Assembly: GCA_951394405.1 (NCBI GenBank)
Contig: OX596336.1
Location: forward strand, 3,906,001-3,970,000
From: Coprinellus micaceus
Taxonomy: Eukaryota > Basidiomycota > Agaricomycetes > Agaricales > Psathyrellaceae
DNA length: 64,000 nt
Direction of reading: 5' to 3'
Shown here: positions 44,042 through 54,708 of the stretch, one piece after another
Layout of the letters: each line of letters begins with the position of its first letter
Position numbering within the stretch: the stretch's first letter is position 1
Program-made: the position numbers and the translations under genes
Notes under the pieces: generated by a model
The model's database searches: none
What the model was told of the DNA's origin: nothing
The model's input: the letters and a program-made list of their open reading frames with translations, nothing else

Positions 44042-45735
44042 ATGTTCTTCAAAGACCGCGTCTCGCACCTCTACTCGAACAACGCCCCACCGAATTCTCT
44101 CGAGATCGCCTCTATTCGATAGGAGCTCGCTATTCGAGAGCAAGCTCTCGCCAATCACCGACAGGAAGTCGAAAGGCTCGAGTCCGAATGCGAAGACTAC
44201 AAGGCCCTGTTGGCACCCCTCCGCCGCCTCAACCTACCGCTTGAAATCCTTGGGGAATTCTTCGCTCACGTAGTGCGGTCAGCAGGCCCAAAGAAGTGCC
44301 TCAATACGCTGGAAACCAACTGTCTTGTTTCCAAGGGTTGGAGGGATGCAGCGCGAGCCAAGCCTTGTTTGTGGGTGGATCTCGAGCTCAGGGGTGTGAG
44401 GAAGGTTATACCTGTCCAGTGGATCAAGGACTGGTTTGCTAGGTCGGGCTCTCTCCCAAAGACGCTTCACCTTCAAGTCGGTCAGCACATGAAACCTCAC
44501 GATGATGTCAATGAAGACGAGGAGTGGGACTGCCCAATGCATTGCTTGGAGTTTGTTTCCTTCCTAGCAAACGGACTCCCCCTCAAGGCCCTGTCGCTAG
44601 ACTGTTTTTCAATGCAATGTACATTGATGACGATCGGATTTGTCCAGAAAATCCGAATGGCGCAATCAAGTCCGTCGAACTCGCTGCAGCGGCTGGTGTT
44701 GGACGGAGGAACGCACTGGGGAGACGAAGTCCTTTCGAGCGCCCCCCTCCTCCCTCACCTTCCGGCGTCGCCCACATCTCTCAAGCTCGTTTTCCCCTTC
44801 CACGCTGACGTTATAGGCGCCAGGTTCATTGAGCCTTTGGCGGCACCTAACCTCTCCGAACTCGAAATCGGGTTCGATGACTAGCCAGTTACCTGGCTAT
44901 TGAAGACGTTGGAAGGGTGCAGCAATCTGACGACGTTGACCGTCGACTTCATGCAGCTCGGGGCGAACCTCAGCGACGGCATTTTGGAATCCAACATCAC
45001 CCCGATATCCCTTCCGAAACTGAATACCCTCCGACTACGACAGCTCCGCTCCAGGCATGGCACCAGTGATACCCTCGTCTTGCGTCTGCTACGGTGTCCA
45101 GCTTTGTATGAGCTAGATATCAGCTATTGGAACGAGATGGAAGAGGCGGAAGAAATTCTGCTGGAACCGGACATGCCCTGGATGGCCGCCGACGTAAAGC
45201 AGTTTCTCAAGCACTCGAGATGCGTGGAAACCGGGACCTTGCAGCGCTTCCGACTTCACGCCCTGAAAATATCGTGTTCCACAGAATGGCACTTGTGCTG
45301 TTTAGTGTGGAAAGCGGCCGTTCCTGATTGGGACCAAGTGCCGTCTACCTACCTACCTACCTCCTTCCGGTCCTTCGTTCGGCGGTCCACCTCACTTTAG
45401 ATGACGTGGATGTAGACACCTTCCTCTGCGATCGAATGGTCCAATGCAATCTACTCCCCCGACTCGAGACCATCAAATTCCTCGACTTTCCTCTCAACTT
45501 CGACCCCGCTCCATTCTGTGGCTTCGTCGAACAAAGGACTTCACCTCGCACCGGCATCGCCGACCATTCTTCCGATTCTTCAGGGGTAGAGGATACAGAG
45601 ATTTCACGCATCAAGGAGGCCAAAATATCCTTTGCTCAAGGACCACGGTTCATTTCCAACTCCAGCATGGAGTTCTACACGAAGCGGCTTAGGGACAAGG
45701 ACGTGGATTTTCTGTGGAGCTGGTATAGCAAGTAA
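44042..45735 (+). pseudogene. F-box / LRR-like pseudogene (type A), sister of the 46179 gene
   Basis: Aligns with the intact gene at 46179 along its length. Lesions are: a TAG at 44120-44122 after LEIASIR, where the sister reads QEELATQ; a TAG at 44882-44884 replacing the Trp of a DWPVSW-type segment; and a frame change near 45280-45360, next to a (CTAC)4 tract, after which VLRSAVHLTLDDVDVD resumes. The segments between, including the F-box (LNLPLEILGEFFAHV, NCLVSKGWRDAARAKPCLW), remain readable. Possible residual expression from an internal start cannot be excluded. Confidence 0.85.
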
Positions 45736-46178
45736 GACCCAGCATCTCCCGCAGCCATCATGAGAGTGGATCTCTGGATGCGCCAACCAGTATCAAGGCC
45801 ATTGGCAAGGGCTCTCTCTGACGTTTAGCTAGCTTGCGCCGGGATGCTCAAAGACCATAATAGTCGTTATAGGCTGACGACACGCTTCGTATCACCAGTC
45901 GGCGCATGACTTTGGCATAGTTGTCACAAGGAGATAGGGCTTGCGAATATTACAGTAATGCGCTCTATGAACGGTGGTGGAGTGCCTCTCTGTACCGTAA
46001 ATCTATGAAGTCAAAATCGTCAATACCCTTCAATTGAAGACTACCGTGCCCCCGATGACTTCGAGCTGCCCGGTTTCGTGACTTTGATCAATTCAGCCGT
46101 CAATTTGCCAGCAATACTTCTCGCCCACGTACCTCATCCTTGGAACATCACACACACACACACCACCACGACTCCAGT
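45736..46178. other. intergenic region
   Basis: Contains a (CA)n tract at about 46149-46162 in the leader of the next F-box gene. Nothing else stands out. Confidence 0.45.
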
Positions 46179-47759
46179 ATGCAGCTCCCAGACCGGTTCG
46201 CGCATCTATCCACCAATAATCCACCCACTCCTCTGGAAACTGCCTCGATACAAGAAGAGCTCGCGACCCAAAGAAAAGCCCTTGTCCGATACCAACGCGT
46301 GGTGCGACAGCTCGCAGCCGAATGTCAGGCATATGAAGCACTGTTAGCCCCTCTCCGACGGATGGCAATGCCCCCCGAAATTCTAGGGTCAATCTTTCAC
46401 CATGTTATTCTCGATACACCCCCGAACCGATTGATGCTACAGCTACAGAACATCTCCCTCATTTGCAAGGCGTGGCGGGATGCAGCGTTGGCAACGCTAC
46501 ATTTGTGGGTGAACCTTGACATTGTGATACCGCGAAGCGGGACCATTCCGGTCCACAAAATCAAGTCTTGGTTCTCTCGTTCCGGCACCATCCCAAAGAG
46601 GCTGCGAGTAAGGAAGGGGGCATGGGCGATGCTCCACTCTCAGGGACATTGTCCCCTTCAGACCCTGGGGTTCGCAGACCTTCTTGCAGAAGGACATACC
46701 ATTGAAGGCCTATCACTCGTGTGCGGCTCCTTCCAGTGTTTTCGGAACCTGTTCCAAAGCGTTCACAACGCACGAACGGCGAAACCCAGCCCATGGGATT
46801 CGATGATGTCGCTGGACCTGGCGGGAGGGTGGAAATGGGGAGATGGGCCAGAAGTTCACCCGACGACGCAGGTTCTGCCTCATATGCCAGCTTCGCTCTC
46901 AAGCCTATCTCTCTTTCTCCCATTTTACGATGATCTTTCCCGCCAACTTCGCAACACCCTCGAGCCTCTCGTCCTTCCGAGCCTTGAGGCCCTCGACCTT
47001 CAATGTGATTGGCCGGTCTCTTGGATTTTGAAGACCTTAAGCGCATGCAGCAATGTCAAGACAGCGGCACTCAACTTCGGGGAGTGGGGCATCAAGTACG
47101 ACGGCGGCACTGTGGAGAAACACCTTCAGGGTCCCAACCCTGTCAAGGCAACCCTTCCCAGCATGCAAACCTTGCGGCTAAGCCATCTTGCCTCCCGGCA
47201 TGCGAAGGACACTGGGATATTTCGACTCCTTTCGTGCCCCTCCATCGCCGAGCTCGACATCAGCTTCGAGAACGGCCAGGATGATATAGAAACCTTGATG
47301 CAGGACCCGGACATGGAAGAGTCGCAACTGGCCCCCAACCTTGCCCAATTCGTCAAGCAATCCAACTGCACAGCGTCGCTGCGGGTCTTCCGACTTCATG
47401 GCCTTAAAATCTCCAGCATGGGGTTAATCCCCGTTTTGCACGCCCTTCCCTCCATTACCCACCTGATTTTGGAGGCTCTCGATGTTGACGAATATCTTTG
47501 CCAACGCATGGCGCGCCGCAGTGCCCTCCCTCGTCTCGAAGTCCTGGAGTGTATTGACTCCCCCTTCGAATTCGGAGGTGATGAGTTTGGGAAACTAGTC
47601 CGCAGTAGGACACCATCTCAAATCCAACTCGACAAGGGGTTCAACCGCGGGACTGACGTCGTTGCCCTCAAACAAGCAACCTTATCTCATTTTCCTCGGC
47701 GACCGCTCCCCAGCAGCGTGAAACAGCGGTATTGGCCACGGAATCTAAAGGACAGATGA
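46179..47759 (+). CDS. F-box / LRR-like protein (type A)
   Basis: Single exon, 526 residues from MQLPDRFAHLSTNNPPTPLE, the start that aligns with its disrupted sister at 44042. An in-frame ATG 39 nt upstream would add only a CA-repeat-encoded MEHHTHTHHH leader. Coiled coil at about 22-50, F-box-like domain at about 52-110 (APLRRMAMPPEILGSIFHHV, ISLICKAWRDAALATLHLW). The LRR-like region includes LPSLEALDLQCDWPVSWIL and LPSITHLILEALDVD. Intact, probable Skp1-binding receptor. Confidence 0.9.
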   Translation: MQLPDRFAHLSTNNPPTPLETASIQEELATQRKALVRYQRVVRQLAAECQAYEALLAPLRRMAMPPEILGSIFHHVILDTPPNRLMLQLQNISLICKAWRDAALATLHLWVNLDIVIPRSGTIPVHKIKSWFSRSGTIPKRLRVRKGAWAMLHSQGHCPLQTLGFADLLAEGHTIEGLSLVCGSFQCFRNLFQSVHNARTAKPSPWDSMMSLDLAGGWKWGDGPEVHPTTQVLPHMPASLSSLSLFLPFYDDLSRQLRNTLEPLVLPSLEALDLQCDWPVSWILKTLSACSNVKTAALNFGEWGIKYDGGTVEKHLQGPNPVKATLPSMQTLRLSHLASRHAKDTGIFRLLSCPSIAELDISFENGQDDIETLMQDPDMEESQLAPNLAQFVKQSNCTASLRVFRLHGLKISSMGLIPVLHALPSITHLILEALDVDEYLCQRMARRSALPRLEVLECIDSPFEFGGDEFGKLVRSRTPSQIQLDKGFNRGTDVVALKQATLSHFPRRPLPSSVKQRYWPRNLKDR

Positions 47760-47972
47760 GTGGAGTGCTTTCTGGACCTTCTGGAGGATTGTGCCTGAAT
47801 TTTCACAAGGGTGGGATCCTTCCCGTCTCCCCCTCATGCTACATACGGTAGTACGGGACCTAGGATCTCGGTTTCTTCGAATTTCTGCCGGCGCCCAACA
47901 GGCAAAATTCCTGCTGGTGTAGATTAAAAGCAGTACTTAGCGTTGTGTTCATTGCCCTTTTAAACTTTGCGT

Positions 47973-47999
47973 CGTGCCCGGGAGAATCTCCCGGGCACG
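47973..47999. repeat. 27-bp palindrome between two convergent genes
   Basis: Two 13-bp arms (CGTGCCCGGGAGA and its exact complement) surround a single A. It lies in the 334-bp gap between the convergent F-box and MBOAT genes, so either 3' UTR could fold into a strong hairpin. There is no downstream T-run, and eukaryotic Pol II does not use such terminators, so no terminator role is claimed. Confidence 0.85.
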
Positions 48000-48093
48000 A
48001 TAGGTCCTCGTTGCAGCCTCTGAACTGTTTGCAGCACTATCTTCTTAGTCCTGAAAAAGGGTGCGTCGTTACAATATAGTGGAATGGGTAGGT

Positions 48094-49595
48094 CTAATAC
48101 CACCCCATAATCTGGGCTAACAGCCGCACTGCACCAATCGTCCATCCCCTCGGTATATTGGCTGTGGATGTCATGAATCCTGCTCCCATCATCGAACGGG
48201 TGTAGAACGACATGGAGAATGAGAACCACGCAGCGACCCATATGTATCCAACGCCCTTCGCCATCTTATGCATGTATGGCCTCCAGCTTGATGAGATGGC
48301 GTCCGAAGTGGGAGAGGCGAAGAATTGACGTGTAACGAGGAACAGAATCTGTTCGAACCCGAGGGCAAGAGGTTGGAGGGCGAATGTCCCCATGACTCCG
48401 TTGAGCCGGAGTGCACTGGGATATGGCGAGGAGGGTCGGTGCTTGTGGGTGTGGATGTGAAGGGAGTTTAAGCAGTGGTATTCCCCCGCAAGGTGTAGCA
48501 GGCCGGAGAGGGTGAACGCGAGCGCGACCCGGGCGAACTTGACATGATCCAGGTGCTTCGACAAACGGCGCGGGCACGCTCGAAGCAAATAGGTCGATGC
48601 GGAGGACAAGTGCTATCGATTTTACATGTCAGTAGATAGTCCAACGCTCTACAAGAATAGCGACCTACGTTCCGCATCAGCTGGTGCCAAACACGACTGC
48701 CGAGTGCCGACGAACGAATATCGATAAGCCCCAAGTCCAAGCTTACAACGAATCGCACGTACCTCCAAGCCCTTTGAACAGTCCACGCCTCTCGAACGTC
48801 ACCGAATAGTGGTGGCCACTCTTCCGGCTTCGTGTTCGCGAAGGTAACAGAGAGGGCACAGTAGGCGTCGTACATGATATTCAGCCCCGCGTAGATCATC
48901 CCGCCGTGCAAGAGCGACAGCGGCAGTTCCCACAGCGATATTGGACGGGGCGCTTTGGAGGGTGTTGGGTGGAAGAAAGGGATTTCGAAGGCGATGGTGT
49001 TGAGCACGTCTAGCAGCAGGAAGTTTCCAAGTAGATGGAACACCTGCTTTGCGAGAAATCGGGATCGAGAGGTAACTGAGGATGGCTTCGGCTCGGGCAT
49101 TTCGGCTCGTCGTGGATCGTGACGTGGAGCCACTCTCAAGGCGTAAGACCTGCTAATCCAACCCTTCCAGCTTGGTTCCTCACCTTCCTTATCCGCATGC
49201 CCACCAGGTGCGGAGGCCAGCCCCGAGACGGACGGACGTGGCTTGCACCTGGTCGCGACAAGAAAATGGAACCCAACGAATACGGTTGTCGTCGCGTTGC
49301 ACCCCAGCGCATGGTCGAAGAAGATGTCCCCGGTCCCAGAGCCAGTTATTACCAGCTGGTACCAGAAGGCCGCAACACTCGCAAAGGACACCCATCCCCA
49401 GTAGTCGCCAGCGGGTGCTTGTGCCACCGCATGCGAAGCCCTCCGGCGCGACTGTGGGTGCCCATTGAGGGACCTGGCCCGGAGCCTCAGGTTAATTGCA
49501 AAGCATAGTATGAGGTACGTTTCGAGAAGAACGAACGACGAGAGTGAGCGGAGATACGGGCAGAGGATGAGGATGACGTGGTCGATGTTCAACAT
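48094..49595 (-). CDS. wax-synthase-like MBOAT acyltransferase
   Basis: Members of this membrane-bound family transfer acyl groups to alcohols or natural-product hydroxyls; related fungal proteins make wax or sterol esters or acetylate terpenoids. Exons 48763-49595, 48669-48696 (only 28 nt) and 48094-48612 join in phase to 459 residues. Visible are several hydrophobic segments, the family block EEWPPLFGDVREAW at about 259-271, RVWHQLMRN across the tiny exon, and the presumed catalytic His in TLSGLLHLAGEY at about 327. Typical family length is 350-450 residues. An additional upstream exon is possible. No biosynthetic cluster surrounds it, so the substrate cannot be guessed. Confidence 0.88.
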
Positions 49596-49985
49596 GCGTT
49601 CCAGCGGCGCTTCGATTGCGTGATCCCAAACCGTCGGGCGCTTAAATTAGCATGGGTGCCCCAGTTCGAGTCTCGGATGCAGCGTTGGTTCCAAGGCGGT
49701 TCCACGACCCGTAAGGAAATGTGTATAGCGCTCTGGATTCCATCAGACCCCCCATATTCATAGGCACCAAAACGCGGTCAGCGAATCCGGGCTCGACCAT
49801 AGGGCGCGTCTATGTCAGCAAAGCTCTGCCACATGAGTATCCATGTTTCGAAACACATCATGTAGTAGCTAGCCTACTCCCTCAAATCGAGCAATTGAAA
49901 ACTCAATATATCGCTACCAAATGACCGTCCAACACGAGGACACATTCCTACTCCGAACCTTCTTAAATTCCTGACCTCTGCGGCT
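49596..49985. other. intergenic region
   Basis: 5' flank of the MBOAT gene. It holds GGGCGCTTA (49636-49644) on the plus strand. A short tRNA-like B-box match (AGTTCGAGTCT near 49657) has no cloverleaf around it. No gene seen. Confidence 0.4.
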
Positions 49986-51337
49986 TCAGAGTACTCCACC
50001 ACAACTTCTGGGGCTCGACGACAAGCCTACGAAGTCGTCCCGCTTCCTGCCGCTTCTGAAGGTAAAAGTCGTAGCAGATCTTCTTGAAGTCAGTGCCTTG
50101 GTACGCATGAAGCCACGCAAAGCAACGATGCTGGGCAAGAGCCTTGCCTCGGGATCATGAGGACCTGGAAAGAACTCCGTTGAATCGATGTCAACGTAGT
50201 CCAACGTGAGGTTGGCGACTTGGGAGAACTTCAAGAGGATGTGGAGCAAAACGCGGCGAGAACGTCACCCAGACCGTCTACATCATAGCGCATGTATTCG
50301 GGGTCGTAGGACGCGAGGTCGAGGTCGAGTTCGACCAGTGCTGGGGTGAGGAACAGTTTGAGAAATCCCCCCTCGCAATCCATGTCGAATTCGCGAATCC
50401 GGAGTGTATGCAGACATGGAAACGATATTGAACCGGTGAAGTTGAGCAGAGAGGGTTCTTCGTTGAAGTAGCCGAAGTAGAGGGTCAGGGTCAACTCTCG
50501 AAGGTGTTTACTGCACGGGAAAGGAATTCCCCTTCCCAGACGGCCGGCCAGACGAACGGGATGAACAGGATGGTGAGGTTGGCAAGAAGGCTCTGGGCGT
50601 GAGGGCGAATGCCGCCTTCTGTCATTTCATCCCTCACAGAGAGGGACTTGAAGGAGGGGAACGTCGGGATGTACGAAAGTATTTGGTGCGCAAAGGAGGG
50701 AGGGCCGTCCTGTGACACCCCAGATAGCTTGAGATCTAAAGATCCTAGCGAGTTCCAAGGGTGGGGCTTGGCACCTTAGGAATGTGCGATTATCCGCTCC
50801 GACAGCCTTTGCAAGCATTTGGGTGCGCACGAAAGGGAGAAACGTTGGAGAGAAGGACGTCGGAAGGGATGAGCGCAAGACTGTCGTTTACCATTTTGCA
50901 TGGTACATCACGACCATGGGTGCACGCCGAGTCAACCGTAAGAACCCTTGGAGTTGTACAGGAGCGAGAGAGGCAATTCCCAACTCTCTTGAAGCAGATG
51001 GGTGCACTGTCGGTCCTAGCTGACCAGATGATCCCAACCCTGCCCCATAGGCGGGCGTGGCAAGTGCGGCACCACGCCAGGTGCGGGAGACGAGGCAAAG
51101 TCGAAGAACTTGCTTAGCCACGGAGAATTCCTGCTTGACGCTAGAGTCTACCAGCATTTCCCCAAGAAGCTCAAGGGGCATACGTCGAAAGGGAGATACG
51201 AAAAGCGTGTACCTTCGGACACGATTTTCCAACTCCCGAATGGCGGCCGTGTCTGCATCGATTTGATTCTGGATGGAGATCATCTCTGTGGGCCGTGGGG
51301 GCGAATTACTGGAAAGCAAGTGGGCGAGTGGGTCCAT
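49986..51337 (-). pseudogene. F-box / LRR-like pseudogene (type A)
   Basis: Begins MDPLAHLLSSNSPPRPTE with a good F-box-like domain (SPFRRMPLELLGEMLVD, LCLVSRTWRGAALATP). Just after this, where paralogues read LWN, the frame is lost. LRR-like pieces follow in different frames: ILSYIPTFPSFKSLSVRD, SFPCLHTLRIREFDMD, ALVELDLDLASYDPEY and VANLTLDYVDIDS. Several stops and indels separate them. It is the most distal F-box locus of the cluster and lies about 440 bp from the Harbinger insertion. Confidence 0.8.
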
Positions 51338-51779
51338 GTTAGTCGATCTTGGTGGTTGAGGGCAAAGTTGAACAGGCTGGCGCATCGAGAGGGTTCCGGA
51401 AAGCGGATCAAATGCCGGCCCTAAGTCCGATGATCATCCACCTTGATTCACATATCTCGTCCTCGTACCTCGACGAACCAGAATACGAAACAGCCATATA
51501 GTAACAGATGCACCCTAGCCGACAAATCGATCAGCTTTAGTGAGCGATTATACCATCTTCGCTTCAGTAGCCCCAACTTCTCCAACGGGCGGGGGGTACA
51601 ACGATGTGAGGCTCGCAGGCGACGGCGCAGCCAGCCTGTAGTCGTGTTAATCGTGTTCAGTTTTCAACATCGCTTTGCTGCGATCAGCCACGGGAGACAT
51701 TCCCGCAGCCACCATGAGGAACCCTCATGCCTTCATCGACTTCAATACTTAAGCAAGCCGTGCCTTCTTTGCACTCTTA
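51338..51779. other. intergenic region, left flank of the Harbinger insertion
   Basis: 5' flank of the F-box pseudogene. The final bases TTA (51777-51779) are one copy of the transposon target-site duplication. No gene seen. Confidence 0.5.
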
Positions 51780-51841
51780 GAGCGTGTTCGGCAACAAGAA
51801 CTCGCCCAGCGCCAGAGCCCTGATGGCGCCAGCGCCCGTCG
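51780..51841 (+). repeat. left terminal inverted repeat of the Harbinger element
   Basis: 62 bp beginning GAGCGTGTTCGGCAACAAGA, GC-rich, perfectly complementary to 54644-54705. The first mismatch is the base just inside. Confidence 0.96.
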
Positions 51842-51906
51842 GCAGCCTTCGGCAAGTAGTGATTTGTCATCGTTAGTAATCACCTGCGCCGCGTCCCGCC
51901 GCTGCT

Positions 51907-53378
51907 GTGCCGTCGATTAGATTGAATTACAAGCATTATCTCTTGCCCACCATGCCGCCGTTCCGCAACCTCACCAAGCAGCAAAAGGTAGTATTATTGT
52001 GTGGTGTCCGAATGGTGCAGAACCTTGGTTTGGGGATCGTTGCCTTGGCCCCCGGTCTCTTCAAGGAACCGTGGCATACCTCAGCCTTGTCCGGTCATGC
52101 ATGGGTTCAGGAACTCATTCAAGGGCATCCACTTCGCATGCTTTACACTATTGGTGTGAGCAAGGAAGTGTTCAATGCCCTTGTGATGGAACTCCGCTCT
52201 CTCTGCTGCTACCGTGATTCCAGATATGTCACACTCGAAGAACAAGTTGCAATTTTCCTCTATTCTTGCACAACTGGACTATCCATTCGGCAAATTGGAG
52301 AAAGATTCCAACACACTGGGGAAACAATTTCAAAGTGAGTCCTGCAATATCTCACTGTCCTGTTGCTGATTGAAAATAGATACTTCAAACACATTCTGTG
52401 TGCCCTCTCATCGGCACCGTTTTACACGAAATATGTCACCCTTCCCAAAGCGTCCGATCCAGTTCCACCCTTCATCCGCACCAATCCTCGGTTCTACCCC
52501 TTCTTCAAGGATGCTCTTGGTGCCATAGACGGAACCCATATCCCCTGTACCCCATCTGTAGAGGAGCGGGAGACAGCACGGGATCGCAAAGGCGGGTTGA
52601 GCCAAAATTGCCTTGCATGTTGCTCATTTGATCTCCGTATCCTCTACTTTGTTAGCGGGTGGGATGGTTCAGCAGCAGACGCAACTATGTTTACTCACTC
52701 TCGCCTGCATGATCTACGTGTCCCACCAGGCAAGTACTACATTGCTGATGCTGGATTTGGTGCCGCATCTACATTGATCCTCCCATATCCTGGTGTCCGG
52801 TATCATCTTGCAGAATGGGGAAGGGCACAGGAAAGGTGGCGTACATCATATGAATAACTGGCAGGAAATTGTTGAACACCTCTTTCAGGCCTGTAAACCA
52901 GAAGGAACTGTACAATCTTCGCCATTCGACAGCACGGAATGTCGTTGAACGCATCTTTGGCATTATGAAAGCTCGGTGGGATATTCTCACCAGGCCACCA
53001 CGCTACCGAATGCATACGCAGGTGAAAATTCCACCCGCTCTTGCTGCCCTTCACAACTTCATCACAATCCACGACCCCACCGACAATGAACGTGTCATGG
53101 AGGAGATACGGACCGACATGCCTCACATTCAGCCTGGACAATATGACAGTGAACCAGGGACATGCGACCCATCAATCTTTGGGGAGTTGGCTGAGGCCAG
53201 AGTTACGGATGAGGAGAGAACGGCAGCACAAGAACGTCAAGACAAAATGGCAGATGAGATGTGGCAGCAGTACAAGGCGTACCTGGAGGAGACAGGGCGG
53301 GAGTTGAATGAGCAGCAAGAGGTTCCACTTTATGATGACGGAGATGATGATTTCACCGGAGATGATGACATTGAGTAG
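51907..53378 (+). CDS. PIF/Harbinger DDE transposase
   Basis: Catalyses excision and insertion of the element. Exons 51907-52334, 52380-52835 and 52889-53378 join in phase to 457 residues. The N-terminal part carries a helix-turn-helix-like segment (EEQVAIFLYSCTTGLSIRQI). The DDE catalytic triad is visible: D193 in GAIDGTHIPC, D243 in GSAADATMF, E315 in NVVERIFGIMKARW. The C-terminus is acidic (YDDGDDDFTGDDDIE). A later in-frame ATG (MPPFRNLTKQQK, 51952) may be the real start. Both introns have GT..AG ends and are needed to keep the frame, suggesting the gene is functional. Confidence 0.93.
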
Positions 53379-53401
53379 GGTACTAGAAACAAATTCAATA
53401 A

Positions 53402-54531
53402 CTAAAGACAATCCTTTGCATTGACCAACTCGATGGCACGCTCAACCCATGCCTTCCGAAGCTCCTCATCCTCCAGAATCATGTAGGCATCAGCAGCAGC
53501 AACGTCACGCTGGAAGATACCAATGAGAGTCACCATGTCAATCGTCCCAAGCCACTTCTCCAACTTTTGAGCACGGACCATTGCCTCACGACGACGAGCA
53601 GGGGTTGCACTAGCCCCACCATCTCCTGATCCAGACCCACCCAAGAATGATTCCATCATGTCGTTCATTCTACTCATCTCCTCAGTCGCCTTGTCCATGA
53701 AGGCTGCCGATGCGCTGGTGCGACCAGAGGTCCGAGCACGCTTGGCCTTCACAGGTGCAGCTGCAGCCTTGCGCTTCTTCTGGAGAGGGATATTAAAAAA
53801 GCAAAACGACCAATAGCAAGGCATACTCACCTGGGGTACAGGTACTACCTGAGGAAGTTCCCCACCCTCCTCCTCCTCCTCCTCATCGGAGTCAACAGCA
53901 GGGGATGGGGTGCGCTGGGCAGCAGGAGAGTGACGAACAGGGGTAGAGGGAGCAGAGGGAGGTGCTGAGTCGGAGTCTAAACCTGCCTCATCACCATTGC
54001 CCTCCTGGCCAGGGTGAAAGACGTTCTTGCCAGTGACCTTGACAGGGACAATCTCACACATCGCATCATACCACTCCCAGCCCTCGTTCTTGTAGGGCTC
54101 GGCAGCTGGGTGGGTCAGGATGAATGTCGCCCAGGCAGGAGTAAGTTCAGGGGTAATATTGGCGCCTCCCGCGAGGGTATAGGAGGGCCAGCCGGACCGA
54201 TTCACGATGACCCCAATGGCCTGTTGAATGGGTCGCATCTAGAACGGCAGATTAGAATGATCCTAAATCAGAGCCAATGGTCACACACCCTCTTCCACTT
54301 GTTCCACAATGACTTCCCCGTGAACTTCACCTTCCCTGTCATCCCAAGGGCATCGTTGAGTAGGCCAGCAACCTCGTTGAAGACGGACATCTTGAAAGAC
54401 CCGCCGTCTCCAGCACAAGCACGCTTGACGGCCATCAAACGAAGAAAGTGGGTGATGGCAGGCTTGGTCCAGGTAACCCTGGAGTTTGTACCCTGCTTCT
54501 TCGTCTTCTTTGGGGTGGTGGACTTGGCCAT
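53402..54531 (-). CDS. Myb/SANT-like protein of the Harbinger element
   Basis: In PIF/Harbinger elements the second protein binds the transposon ends and helps bring the transposase into the nucleus. Exons 54289-54531, 53831-54238 and 53402-53779 give 342 residues. The first exon and the start of the second form the trihelix/Myb-like domain (TWTKPAITHFLRLMAVKR, KFTGKSLWNKWKR, GWPSYTLAGGANITPEL). An acidic stretch (DSDEEEEEEGGELPQV) and a basic nuclear-localisation-like KKRKAAAAPVKAKRAR follow, then a C-terminal helical part. The second intron is 51 nt and contains no stop, so a longer unspliced form is also possible. Convergent with the transposase, 23 bp between stop codons. Confidence 0.9.
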
Positions 54532-54643
54532 GGTGGGTGAGGAGGACAAGAAAGTGTTCAAAATTTGACGCGCAACGCCGAAATCGCGCTGTGTGATGTA
54601 AGCTACCGTAAATAGAAATTATTGAGAGTCCGCCGGCAACGCG

Positions 54644-54705
54644 CGACGGGCGCTGGCGCCATCAGGGCTCTGGCGCTGGGCGAGTTCTTGTTGCCGAACA
54701 CGCTC
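54644..54705 (-). repeat. right terminal inverted repeat of the Harbinger element
   Basis: Exact 62-bp reverse complement of 51780-51841, ending at the TTA target duplicate. Confidence 0.96.
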
Positions 54706-54708
54706 TTA

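Larger units (their letters stand above)
51780..54705. mobile_element. complete PIF/Harbinger DNA transposon
   Basis: The 2926-bp element has perfect 62-bp terminal inverted repeats and is flanked by TTA on both sides (51777-51779 and 54706-54708), the three-base target duplication of this superfamily. It carries the two convergent genes typical of the group: a DDE transposase and a Myb/SANT-like DNA-binding protein. Both open frames are intact once introns are removed, so the element looks autonomous and young. Confidence 0.96.

Noticed and set aside
43415..44122. 235-codon frame spanning the gap between two F-box loci
   Set aside because: Its first part is the wrong frame of the 42288 gene and only the last 27 codons belong to the 44042 pseudogene; not a separate gene.
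49636..49690. Possible tRNA-derived SINE (B-box-like AGTTCGAGTCT)
   Set aside because: No A box at a suitable distance, no cloverleaf and no tail; a chance match.
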